From Oscillospiraceae bacterium (GTDB lineage Bacteria; Bacillota; Clostridia; Oscillospirales; Ruminococcaceae): a stretch of DNA of 64,000 nt. Below are positions 33,222 to 41,374 of the stretch, in pieces. Numbering within the stretch: the first letter of the stretch is position 1; each line of letters begins with the position of its first letter. The notes beneath the pieces were generated by a model. The model was not told the DNA's origin. It did not search any database and was given only the letters and a program-made list of their open reading frames with translations. The stretch is taken from contig JAITEB010000006.1 of assembly GCA_031282245.1 (NCBI GenBank), forward strand, positions 1-64,000, given 5' to 3'. Position numbers and translations under genes: made by a program.

Positions 33222-33569
33222 ATGATAAAAATTCAAAACCAGTACGGCGTGATAGGAATTTCTGATCTGTATCTCTCCCGGCTTTTGGGAAACGCGGTTA
33301 CAAACTGCTTCGGCGTTGTCGGCATGGCCGCGGGGAACACCGAACAGGGAATACGCGGCGCTCTGAAAAGCAAGCGCCTTAACCACGGGATCCTTATCCG
33401 CTCCGCCGAGGGCAAGCTGATTGTGGAGCTTCACCTGATTCTGACTTACGGTGTGAACATGAAGGCAATAGTCAGCAGCATTATCAACAAGGTTAACTAC
33501 ACTGTGGAGAACGCGACGGGGTTCAGCATAAACAAAGTCATCGTATACGTTGACGATATATCGGATTAA
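33222..33569 (+). CDS. Asp23/Gls24-family envelope stress protein
   Basis: The 115-residue protein (MIKIQNQYGVIGISDLYLSR...) is a complete Asp23 domain: VVGMAAGNTEQ, a loop, then the strand VELHLILTYGVNMKAIVSSI and TVENATGFSINKVIVYVDDI. Members localise near the membrane and are often encoded directly before fakA, as here (17 bp gap). ATG 33222 has a GGGAAGG about 9 bases away. A TTG at 33174 beside AAAGGAGGG would add 16 residues and overlap that ribosome site, so it is less likely. Confidence 0.9.
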   Translation: MIKIQNQYGVIGISDLYLSRLLGNAVTNCFGVVGMAAGNTEQGIRGALKSKRLNHGILIRSAEGKLIVELHLILTYGVNMKAIVSSIINKVNYTVENATGFSINKVIVYVDDISD

Positions 33570-33586
33570 TATTGGAGGAGAAGCTG

Positions 33587-35254
33587 TTGATTAACGGAAA
33601 CACGTTCAGAAACGCCGTACTTTCCGGCGCGAACAAGCTTGCCGCCCATAAAAAAGAAGTGGACGGACTTAACGTTTTCCCCGTTCCGGACGGGGACACC
33701 GGGACAAACATGAGCATGACAATACAGAACGCCGCAAAAGATCTTAAATTTTACGACAGAAGGGCTTCTATTGGGGAAATCGCGAAGGTGACGGCAAGCG
33801 CCATGCTCAGGGGCGCAAGGGGGAATTCCGGCGTTATCCTGTCCCTGCTGTTTCGGGGAATTGCCAGGCGCTTGAAAGAAGTTGACGAAGCCGGCGCAAG
33901 CGACATTGCCGAAGCTCTCGCCGAAGGCGTGGACGCCGCTTATAAGGCCGTCATGAAGCCCACGGAAGGCACCATGCTTACCGTGTCGCGCCTTGCCTCT
34001 TACAAAGCCAAAGAAGCCGCGCAAAACGGCCTTGACGCCGTTGAAGTCTGGCGGCAGGCGGTTGACGAGGCTAATGCGGCTCTGCTCACCACGCCGGAGC
34101 TTCTGCCGGTTCTGAAAAAAGCGGGCGTCGTCGATTCCGGCGGCCAGGGACTGTGCTATATATTCGAGGGTATGCTCCAGGTGCTGGAAGGCGGAGAAGC
34201 CTGTGAAGCCGAAGAATTTCCCCCTGTTTATCAAATTAAAACGGACTACGTGGCAAACAGGCTTATCAACGCGGCGGGACATTCCCAGGAGGACATAAAG
34301 TTCGCCTACTGCACAGAGTTTATAGTGATACGCCAAAACCTCAACGACCCGTTGAGACTGCGCGCCTATCTGGACAGCATCGGCGATTCGCTTGTTATGG
34401 TCGACGATGAGGAAGTTATCAAGATACATGTTCACACAAACGACCCCGGCTTTGCCATTCAGGAAGCGCTGAAATACGGATATCTCACCAGGATGAAAAT
34501 AGAGAACATGAAAGAACAGCACGAAACAAAGGCCCAGGAAGCCAAAGAAAGCGACGCGGACGAGTTTTATCAGCCCGTCGACCCGGAAGTCGCCTACGGC
34601 TTTGTTGCAGTCGCGGCGGGCGACGGGCTCAAAAATATGTTTGAGAGCCTTGGCTGCAACTATGTTGTCAGCGGCGGCCAGACCATGAACCCAAGCACCG
34701 ACGACATCCTTGCCGCCGTGCATTCCGTCCCGGCCAGGACGGTTTTTGTCCTGCCCAACAACAAGAATATCATCATGACCGCCGAACAGACTATTCACCT
34801 TGCCGACCGTGAAGTGATAGTCCTGCCTACAGCCACTGTCCCGCAGGGAATTTCCGCAATAACGGCTTTTGACCCGCAGCTTGAGACGCTTGAAAACGTT
34901 CTGGGCATGACTGGCGCTTTCGAGAGCGTTATGACCGGGCAGATAACCTATGCCGCCCGCAACTCCGACTTTGACGGCCATAAAATCAAAGAAGGCGAAC
35001 TGCTCGCCCTTGAGGGGAACAAACTGGCCTTCACTGACACGGAGATAAAGCGCGCAGTTTTAAAGCTTTGCCGGAATCTTTCCCTGAAGTCCAAAGGCGC
35101 GACTATGCTTACTGTTTATTATGGCTCTGACGTAACGGAGGCCGAAGCCGCCGAACTTGAAAACCTGCTGAACGAGAAAATGGGCGCGAACTACGACATT
35201 GTTTTTGTCAATGGCGGCCAGCCGGTGTATTATTATATTCTTTCGCTCGAATAG
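33587..35254 (+). CDS. fakA: Fatty acid kinase catalytic subunit (DAK/YloV family)
   Basis: This protein of 555 residues has an N-terminal DAK phosphatase/kinase-like domain with VFPVPDGDTGTNMSMTIQNA (about 26-45), holding the Mg-ATP aspartates, then GNSGVILSLLFRGIA. A C-terminal DegV-related domain follows from about 330 (VVSGGQTMNPSTDDILAAV, VLPNNKNIIMTAEQ). FakA phosphorylates fatty acids bound by FakB for phospholipid synthesis. The start is set at TTG 33587 (LINGNTFRNAVLSG) because GGAGGAG at 33574-33580 ends 6 bases before it; an upstream TTG lies inside that site. Same operon as the asp23 gene and pth. Intact. Confidence 0.93.
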   Translation: MINGNTFRNAVLSGANKLAAHKKEVDGLNVFPVPDGDTGTNMSMTIQNAAKDLKFYDRRASIGEIAKVTASAMLRGARGNSGVILSLLFRGIARRLKEVDEAGASDIAEALAEGVDAAYKAVMKPTEGTMLTVSRLASYKAKEAAQNGLDAVEVWRQAVDEANAALLTTPELLPVLKKAGVVDSGGQGLCYIFEGMLQVLEGGEACEAEEFPPVYQIKTDYVANRLINAAGHSQEDIKFAYCTEFIVIRQNLNDPLRLRAYLDSIGDSLVMVDDEEVIKIHVHTNDPGFAIQEALKYGYLTRMKIENMKEQHETKAQEAKESDADEFYQPVDPEVAYGFVAVAAGDGLKNMFESLGCNYVVSGGQTMNPSTDDILAAVHSVPARTVFVLPNNKNIIMTAEQTIHLADREVIVLPTATVPQGISAITAFDPQLETLENVLGMTGAFESVMTGQITYAARNSDFDGHKIKEGELLALEGNKLAFTDTEIKRAVLKLCRNLSLKSKGATMLTVYYGSDVTEAEAAELENLLNEKMGANYDIVFVNGGQPVYYYILSLE

Positions 35255-35294
35255 GGCAAAAACGCGAAACACTAATAAAAAGGGATGGTTTCCC

Positions 35295-35921
35295 ATGTTT
35301 TTCAAAAAAAGAGAAGGCGGCTTTACGCCTGAAAAGCTTTTTCCAAACGGCGTAAGCTGGATAATCGCCGGGCTTGGCAATCCCGGCGCCCGTCACGAGG
35401 GCAGCCGCCATAATATCGGCTTTATGGCCATTGACAAAATTGCCGAAAATTACAAAACAAAAATAAACCGTCTGAAATTCCGCGCGCTCACTGCCGCCGC
35501 GCGAATCCGGGGCATGTCCGTCCTGCTGATAAAGCCGCAGACTTTTATGAACCTTTCCGGCGAGTCAATAAAAGCCGCGGCCTGTTTTTACAAAGTCCCG
35601 CCGGAAAGAATTATTGTCCTTTCTGATGATGTTCTGCTGGATGTCGGGCGTATGCGCGTGCGCCGCAAGGGCAGCGACGGCGGCCACAACGGGCTTAAGT
35701 CCATAATCAGTGAGCTGGATTCCGAGAATTTTCCGCGCATCCGCATGGGCGTAGGGCAAAAGCCTCATCCGGACTATGATTTGGCGGATTGGGTTCTGGG
35801 TAAATTTTCCAAAGCCGATCTCTTGATTTGGGATGGACTCTTCGACGAGGTTTCAAAAGCCGCCGAGATGATTGTCTGCGGCGATATTGAGGGCGCAATG
35901 TCGGCGTATAACGCAAAATAG
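35295..35921 (+). CDS. pth: Peptidyl-tRNA hydrolase
   Basis: Pth recycles tRNA by hydrolysing peptidyl-tRNA. The 208-residue protein shows WIIAGLGNPGARHEGSRHNI (catalytic His near residue 38), KPQTFMNLSGES and the GSDGGHNGLKSI substrate loop. ATG 35295 sits behind AAAGGGATGG. A 17-residue N-terminal extension (MFFKKREGGFTPEKLFP) is longer than usual. It follows fakA by 40 bp and probably shares its transcript. Confidence 0.96.
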   Translation: MFFKKREGGFTPEKLFPNGVSWIIAGLGNPGARHEGSRHNIGFMAIDKIAENYKTKINRLKFRALTAAARIRGMSVLLIKPQTFMNLSGESIKAAACFYKVPPERIIVLSDDVLLDVGRMRVRRKGSDGGHNGLKSIISELDSENFPRIRMGVGQKPHPDYDLADWVLGKFSKADLLIWDGLFDEVSKAAEMIVCGDIEGAMSAYNAK

Positions 35922-36019
35922 TAATATTCCGGGCTGCCCGCGAAAGATACGCGGAAATCCCGGCATAGAGATATCCCCGCAAATAAATCAGGCTCCCCAC
36001 ACAAGAGGAGCCTGATTTA

Positions 36020-36412
36020 TTACTGCTGTTTTTGCTTTTTTATTGAAAGAAACAGCGCCCCGAAAAGCGCTTGCAGGACAAAGGCCGCTATAGTAAACGC
36101 AAAACACCAGGAAAGACACGAGCCGTAAAGCAAAGCCAGCATATCAAAAGGCATCTGCTGCCGGATAAAAGTATTTTGAGTCAAAAGCGCCCCGATGAAC
36201 ATTATTCCGGAAAAAGCCGCAAGCCCGAAAACCAGCGTCCGAACGGCGCTGTGGTGAAGCATCCCGGTCAGCGCTTCTCCGCTTTCTACGCGCAGGAGCA
36301 GCAGCAAAGGGAAAAACAGCGCGAAGGCCCAGAGCGCGCGGCTGCCAAGCCCCGCCCCGCCGATAATTCCAGCGAAACCTAATAAACCACATAAACAGAA
36401 TTTGTTTTTCAT
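36020..36412 (-). CDS. Small membrane protein, unknown function
   Basis: The 130-residue protein has about four hydrophobic segments (LCGLLGFAGIIGGAGL, LWAFALFFPLLLLL, TLVFGLAAFSGIMFIGALL, AFTIAAFVLQALFGALFL) and a basic tail IKKQKQQ. GAGGAGGAAC before ATG 36412 supports the start. It lies 12 bp after the SGNH gene and likely shares its operon. No family assigned. Confidence 0.6.
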   Translation of the reverse strand: MKNKFCLCGLLGFAGIIGGAGLGSRALWAFALFFPLLLLLRVESGEALTGMLHHSAVRTLVFGLAAFSGIMFIGALLTQNTFIRQQMPFDMLALLYGSCLSWCFAFTIAAFVLQALFGALFLSIKKQKQQ

Positions 36413-36424
36413 CGTGTTCCTCCT

Positions 36425-37114
36425 CTAGTTTAGTTCCTCAAAGTCATGGCTCAGAGCTTCCCTCAAGGGAACTTTCCACAGTTCATAGCCCTTTTCGTTG
36501 AGATGTACAAAGTCATCCAGGAAAACATCCCTGCGGGGCGCCCCGTTTTCGTCCAGCAGGGCGGAAGCGCAGTCGACAAAGCGGGCATACTCCCTCTTTT
36601 CGGTCAGCGCCTTCGCGAGAGCGTTAAAGCGTTCGTCTTCCGGCTTAAGCTCTTCCGCGTCAACAGAAGTGTAAACAGAAATATAATAAATAATCGCGTC
36701 CGGCACGGCTGTGTGAATCTGCTCAAGCAGTCTGTCAAGGTCTGCGGCTATATCCTCAACATTCCGGTGAAGCGCGTGAATGTCGTTCGAGCCGACATAA
36801 ACCACAAGCGCGCTGGGGTCAAACGGCGTAACCAGGCTGTCTACCAGCGGGAACCAGTCGTTCACAACGCTTCCGGAAATGCCGACGTTCTCCGAACGCA
36901 GCGGGGCAAGATCCCTCCCCGAACCGCGCCATATCTGGATAGAGGACGAGCCGATCAAAACAAGGCCATTCTGTGGATATGAAGCCGTTTCGTACTTGAT
37001 TTTATAAAGCGAAGCCATAACAGCGCTTTGGTTAAGCGCATAAAACAGCGCCATACTTACCCACATGACCGCGACCATCAGGACAACGGCCGCGGCTTTC
37101 AGAAATTTTTTCAT
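36425..37114 (-). CDS. Secreted or membrane-anchored SGNH/GDSL-type hydrolase
   Basis: The 229-residue protein has an N-terminal signal anchor (LKAAAVVLMVAVMWVSMALF). The SGNH blocks follow: LIGSSSIQIW (block I Ser, about 53-62), NVGISGSVV (block II Gly), VYVGSNDIHAL (block III Asn) and DDFVHLNEKGYELW (block V Asp-His). Such enzymes are esterases or deacetylases for carbohydrates and lipids; its glycan-gene neighbourhood suggests acetyl-glycan esterase activity (inference). It starts directly after the truncated symporter gene, with 4-bp overlap. Confidence 0.82.
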   Translation of the reverse strand: MKKFLKAAAVVLMVAVMWVSMALFYALNQSAVMASLYKIKYETASYPQNGLVLIGSSSIQIWRGSGRDLAPLRSENVGISGSVVNDWFPLVDSLVTPFDPSALVVYVGSNDIHALHRNVEDIAADLDRLLEQIHTAVPDAIIYYISVYTSVDAEELKPEDERFNALAKALTEKREYARFVDCASALLDENGAPRRDVFLDDFVHLNEKGYELWKVPLREALSHDFEELN

Positions 37115-37293
37115 AAAGCTATCTTTCCTTTCGCGTTTATTGAGGCCGGAACAGCGGCGTTAATCAAATAATATCTCTGAAGAAAAAACTGCGTCAGCAC
37201 AAAAAATATGTTTAATCCGACCCCGTACACAGCATAGGACGCGCGTTCGCCGAACGTGGTCTGAAAGCTTTTTCCAGCGGGTTTTGGTCTCAT
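37111..37293 (-). pseudogene. Truncated GPH/MFS sugar symporter N-terminus
   Basis: ATG 37293 with GGGGGAGGG upstream encodes only 60 residues. The segment FGERASYAVYGVGLNIFFVL followed by TQFFLQRYYL is the typical first helix of glycoside-pentoside-hexuronide:cation symporters (about 450 residues). It then ends after AAVPASINAKGKIAL. Eleven further helices are missing, so transport is lost. The strong ribosome site and the 4-bp overlap with the SGNH gene mean that it may now act only as a leader for that gene. Confidence 0.6.
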
Positions 37294-37474
37294 AATTTCC
37301 CTCCCCCTTTCACCTTTATATTAATTATAATGCTTTAAATAAAAGCTGTATTTTGAAATCGTTATATCAATATCGGAATTTTTACCTAAATCTCTTGCTA
37401 TTTTTCAGAAAAAATATTAATATTGCAATATACAGTCTGGGCTGACAGCGTTTATTATTATAAGAGGATTTTAT

Positions 37475-38836
37475 ATGCCGCTGAAAAAAATTGCCATAAA
37501 GTGTGACTTTCAGAATTTCACGCTTGACTCATATATCTGGGAAAGGCAGGAACCCGGAAGCGCCGTTCTGCTTATAACTGGGCGGGAAAGCGCCGCTGAA
37601 AACATCGCGCTCACTTTCGCCGCCGAAGACTTGCAGGTATTTGTCCTGTCCTGTGCGGACGATACGGAGGGCGCGGCTTGCGGAAGTCTTGGGGCGCTTG
37701 AGTTTTTGCGCTCCCGCGCAAAAAGCTGGAACATCCTGCCGGAACGTCTGTTTGTGTGCGGTTTTGGCGGGGGCTGTTCCGCGGCGCTGGATATTTTGGC
37801 AAAGCGGGAATCACCGTCCCGCCCCGGCGGGGGGATCCTGCTCCTGACGGAAGCGGCTTTGCTGCAGAACATAATCGCCCCCGCAGGGACAGACCCGCCG
37901 CCTTTGTTTTTGTGGGGGAGCGCGTCCGGACAAAACGCCGCGAACGCGCTCGCTTTTGCCGCGGAAACTTGTCGGAAAGGCGGCGCGGTTGAAATCCGCC
38001 TGCACAGCGGCAAACAGCCCGAAACCTCCGGAGCTGCCGAGGCTGCCCGATGGCTTCGGGCTTTGCCGGAGAAACTGGGTACCGGCGAGAAAATTCCCCT
38101 TGAGAAGCCCGCGGACGCTTTGCCGGAACAGTATTACGAGAATATTTATCAAGACAGGGCAAGTATGTTCCGGCACACGCCATTCGCGCTGGAACAGCAG
38201 CTTGTGTGGCACGTTATGCAGGCCGACGAAGCGGCCGCCCTGCAAACTCTTGGGAGCATCAGCCGCCAGGGGGAAAAAGCGGTTCTGGCCGCCGATCCTT
38301 TACGCTCGGCCAAAAATTCAGTTATTTGCTCCTGCGCTTTTCTTGCGCGCGCCGCCATTCAAGCCGGGGTTATCACCGAAGACGCGTTTGCGCTAAGCGA
38401 CGCGGCCATACAGCATATCGAAAAGCTGGGCACAAAAACCGAGGTCTTAAAATACGAGGCCGATATGCTCGTGCAGTTTATCCGCCTGGTGAGGGATCGC
38501 CGCGTGAAAAGCTATTCCCTGCCCATTCAGCGAGCTATTCATTATATCGACGCGCATCTGGACAGGCCGATACGGCTGGCCGAACTTGCGGACTACGCCA
38601 AAGTGCACCCGAGCTATTTAAGCCGGCGCTTCAGCCAGGAAACCGGCGTCACTGTCGGCGCTTACTCAATAGAAAGAAAAATACAGGAAGGCGTTTATTT
38701 TGTTCAGTGCACAGATTATTCTTTTGCGGAGATTGCGGCTTTGTACGGCTTTTCAAGTCAAAGTCAATTTATAGTCTCTTTCAAGAAAGTGATGGGCGTA
38801 ACGCCGGGGCGCTTCCGGCTTGAAAATAAAAAATGA
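37475..38836 (+). CDS. AraC-family regulator fused to a pseudo-hydrolase domain
   Basis: Of 453 residues, the first 200 or so form an alpha/beta-hydrolase fold (AVLLITGRESAAENIALTFA, a cap, then FVCGFGGGCSAALDILAKRE). The nucleophile elbow that is G-x-S-x-G in esterases reads GFGGG, so the Ser is absent and the domain probably binds rather than cleaves. The C-terminus (about 350-453) is a double helix-turn-helix AraC domain: AIHYIDAHLDRPIRLAELAD, HPSYLSRRFSQETGVTVG, and YSFAEIAALYGFSSQSQFI. ATG 37475 follows AAGAGGA. It sits directly upstream of GH3 (stop-start overlap in the sense of 4 bp with the alternative GH3 start), suggesting local control. Confidence 0.85.
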   Translation: MPLKKIAIKCDFQNFTLDSYIWERQEPGSAVLLITGRESAAENIALTFAAEDLQVFVLSCADDTEGAACGSLGALEFLRSRAKSWNILPERLFVCGFGGGCSAALDILAKRESPSRPGGGILLLTEAALLQNIIAPAGTDPPPLFLWGSASGQNAANALAFAAETCRKGGAVEIRLHSGKQPETSGAAEAARWLRALPEKLGTGEKIPLEKPADALPEQYYENIYQDRASMFRHTPFALEQQLVWHVMQADEAAALQTLGSISRQGEKAVLAADPLRSAKNSVICSCAFLARAAIQAGVITEDAFALSDAAIQHIEKLGTKTEVLKYEADMLVQFIRLVRDRRVKSYSLPIQRAIHYIDAHLDRPIRLAELADYAKVHPSYLSRRFSQETGVTVGAYSIERKIQEGVYFVQCTDYSFAEIAALYGFSSQSQFIVSFKKVMGVTPGRFRLENKK

Positions 38837-38856
38837 TTTTTTTACAGGGGACTCAA

Positions 38857-41214
38857 ATGGAAATATTGTCTTTACTGACCGTGAAAGAAAAAGCTTCGCT
38901 GTGCTCCGGCCTGGACAATTGGCGAACAAAAGCCGTGGAGCGCGCCAGCCTTGGCTCAGTGCGCATGTCAGACGGCCCCAACGGTCTGCGCAAAGAAAGC
39001 ATAGGAGAAAACGGGGAAATTTTCACGGAGAAATCCACCTGTTACCCGAATATATGCCTGGCGGCGTGCTGTTTTGATACGGACTTGATTTATGAATACG
39101 GGCGCGCAATCGGCGCGGAGGCCCGCGCCGCCGGCGTTGATCTGCTGCTTGCCCCCGGCGTGAATATCAAGCGCGGCCCGCTGTGCGGGCGCAATTTCGA
39201 GTATTTTTCCGAGGATCCGCTGCTTTCGGGGGAACTGGCCGCCGCGTTTGTCAACGGCCTGCAGTCGGCGGGAACCGGCGCGGTTCTGAAACATTTTGCG
39301 CTGAACAATCAGGAAAAAGCCCGCCTTTCAAGCGATTCTATAGCGGACGAACGCGCAAAGCGGGAAATCTATTTTGCTTCGTTTGAAATCGCTGTAAAAA
39401 AATCCGCGCCATGGGCGGTAATGACCGCGTATAATAAAATAGACGGCGTTTATGCCAGCGAAAACACGCGGGCAATTAAAGAAATTCTGCGCGGCGAGTG
39501 GGCTTACGACGGCTTGACTATGAGCGACTGGGGCGGGATAAACGACCGGCTTTCGGCTTTGCGCGCCGGTTTGGATTTGGAAATGCCATTCAGCGGCGGT
39601 TTCCGCGACAGGGAAATCGCTTCGGCAGCGGAAGAAGGCCTTCTGGATTTAGATTTATTAAACAATGCCGCCCGGCATTTAACAGAGCTGTTTGAAAAAA
39701 CCGTTAAGGCCGGGAAAATTCCCCCGCCGCACCGCTCCGCAGAGGAAGCTCATAGTTTTGCGAGGCGGCTTGCGCGCGAATCTTTTGTACTTTTGAAAAA
39801 CGAGAGCGGCCTGCTGCCGTTTTCACCCGGGTCCTCCCTTGCGGTTATTGGCGAATTTGCCGGAAAGCCACGCTATCAGGGCGGAGGGGCGGCAAATGTG
39901 CGCCCGACCAGATTGCCCTCGTTTTTGGACGAACTAAGCGCGCGCAATATAAAATTCGCTTTTGAGCCCGGTCGGGATACAGAGAGGGCTGTGGCCGCCG
40001 CAAAAGCCTCCGATAGGGTTCTGATCTTTGCGGGAACGCCGGATTCTTATGATTCAGAGGGCTATGACCGCCCGGATCTGTCTCTGCCAGAAGCGCAGAA
40101 CCGTCTTATTTCCGAAGTCGCAAAGGCAAACCCGGACTGCGCCGTTGCGGTTTTTGCGGGATCCCCCGTGGAAATGCCATGGATCGGCGGGGTAAAAGCC
40201 GCGCTGTTTTGCTATCTTCCGGGGCAGGCGGGCGCGGAAGCCCTCGCGGACTGCGTGTTCGGAGAATTTTCTCCCGGAGGCAAACTGCCGGAGACCTTCC
40301 CGCTAAAGCTTTCTGATTCGCCGTGTTATAATTTTTTCGGACAGGAAAGGCTGGTTGAATACCGCGAAAGCGTCTTTGTCGGCTATCGCTATTATGACAG
40401 CGTGAATTTGGCCGTGCTGTTTCCGTTTGGGCATGGGCTGAGCTACAGCCGCTTTGAGTACGGCGGGCTTTCTGTGGCTGAAAATTCCGGCGGCGAGGTT
40501 GATATAAGCTTTAATATTACAAACGCGGGAAGCTTTTCGGCCGCGGAAGCCGCTCAAGTATATATTGCGCCGCCTGTATCCGGCGTTTTTCGTCCGGTTC
40601 AGGAACTGAAAGCTTTCGCCAAAGTTTGTCTCCAGCCCGGAGAATCCTCAAAGTTGAATTTCTCACTTAAGCCCCGGGACTTTGCCTTTTATAATACGAA
40701 GATCCCCGGCTGGCACATTCTGGATGGCGAGTATGAAATCCGCATAGGCTCTTCCTCAAGGGATATAAGACTTAAAGCGCAAATCACGCAAAGAAACTCC
40801 CGGCCAGGCGCCGCTCTGCCCGGTATCAGCAAAAATCACAGCATACCTTTTGAGCGGGAAGATTTTGAAAACCTGCTGGGGCGCCCGGTTCCGGAATACT
40901 TATCCCGGCCTTTCCGCCGGGATTCCACTCTGAAAGAACTGCGGGCGACTTTCATTGGCCGAATGATAGACAAAATCCTGCGGAAATCTGTGACGTCAAA
41001 CAGCAGCGCCGGAGAGCAGGAAGGCCAGGATTTGAGCGTAATGCTGCTTGCGCAGGCCGATTATCTGCCGGTCAGGGCGATTGTTCCGGGGACAAAAGGG
41101 GCTTTCAGCGAACAAATGCTGGACGGGCTGCTCACTTTTCTTAATAAACGCAGGCTAAAGGGACTTTCTCAATTTTGGCGGGCATGGCGCGAAAATAACA
41201 AGCGTAAAGACTGA
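38857..41214 (+). CDS. GH3-family glycoside hydrolase
   Basis: The 785-residue enzyme has the GH3 barrel (VRMSDGPNGLRKE, GPLCGRNFEYFSEDPLL, LKHFALNNQE). The nucleophile Asp is in YDGLTMSDWGGI, at about residue 222. It also has the sandwich domain (SLAVIGEFAGKPRYQGGGAA), a fibronectin-III-like domain (about 535-640) and a C-terminal helical extension typical of clostridial GH3 beta-glucosidases. There is no signal peptide, so it hydrolyses imported oligosaccharides. ATG 38857 (CAGGGG 6-10 bases before) is chosen over ATG 38833, which overlaps the AraC stop and lacks a ribosome site. Likely co-transcribed with the AraC fusion. Confidence 0.9.
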   Translation: MEILSLLTVKEKASLCSGLDNWRTKAVERASLGSVRMSDGPNGLRKESIGENGEIFTEKSTCYPNICLAACCFDTDLIYEYGRAIGAEARAAGVDLLLAPGVNIKRGPLCGRNFEYFSEDPLLSGELAAAFVNGLQSAGTGAVLKHFALNNQEKARLSSDSIADERAKREIYFASFEIAVKKSAPWAVMTAYNKIDGVYASENTRAIKEILRGEWAYDGLTMSDWGGINDRLSALRAGLDLEMPFSGGFRDREIASAAEEGLLDLDLLNNAARHLTELFEKTVKAGKIPPPHRSAEEAHSFARRLARESFVLLKNESGLLPFSPGSSLAVIGEFAGKPRYQGGGAANVRPTRLPSFLDELSARNIKFAFEPGRDTERAVAAAKASDRVLIFAGTPDSYDSEGYDRPDLSLPEAQNRLISEVAKANPDCAVAVFAGSPVEMPWIGGVKAALFCYLPGQAGAEALADCVFGEFSPGGKLPETFPLKLSDSPCYNFFGQERLVEYRESVFVGYRYYDSVNLAVLFPFGHGLSYSRFEYGGLSVAENSGGEVDISFNITNAGSFSAAEAAQVYIAPPVSGVFRPVQELKAFAKVCLQPGESSKLNFSLKPRDFAFYNTKIPGWHILDGEYEIRIGSSSRDIRLKAQITQRNSRPGAALPGISKNHSIPFEREDFENLLGRPVPEYLSRPFRRDSTLKELRATFIGRMIDKILRKSVTSNSSAGEQEGQDLSVMLLAQADYLPVRAIVPGTKGAFSEQMLDGLLTFLNKRRLKGLSQFWRAWRENNKRKD

Positions 41215-41219
41215 ACGAC

Positions 41220-41253
41220 AGGCGCGGATTTATGTCTGCGCCTGATTTTTTTT
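41220..41253 (+). terminator. Terminator of the GH3 gene
   Basis: AGGCGCGGA (41220-41228) pairs with TCTGCGCCT (41235-41243), with one G-U pair, followed by a run of eight T. Confidence 0.9.
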
Positions 41254-41286
41254 CGCGCTCGCGTGGCGGCCCGAAATTTATTTTTG

Positions 41287-41315
41287 TTGCCATAAAGCTG
41301 CGTATATATTATAAT
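41287..41315 (+). promoter_or_regulatory. Promoter of the threonine operon
   Basis: TTGCCA (41287-41292), a 17-bp spacer and TATAAT (41310-41315), 60 bp before thrC. The short leader contains a GCCCT/AGGGC hairpin but has no room for a T-box. Confidence 0.75.
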
Positions 41316-41374
41316 AAAGCATATAACGCCCTTTTCCCAACAGGGCTTAAAAAGCGAAACGGAGGAGACAACAT

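Noticed and set aside
33566..34981. A 471-codon leftward ORF opposite fakA
   Set aside because: It is antisense to a fully recognisable FakA frame and has no protein family features; its length follows from codon bias of the real gene.
37510..38245. Long antisense ORFs opposite the AraC and other GC-rich genes
   Set aside because: They are mirror frames of well-supported coding sequence, without ribosome sites or recognisable domains.
41254..41374. T-box or threonine attenuator before thrC
   Set aside because: The leader from the promoter to the ATG is only about 55 bases, with no T-box sequence and no terminator/antiterminator pair.
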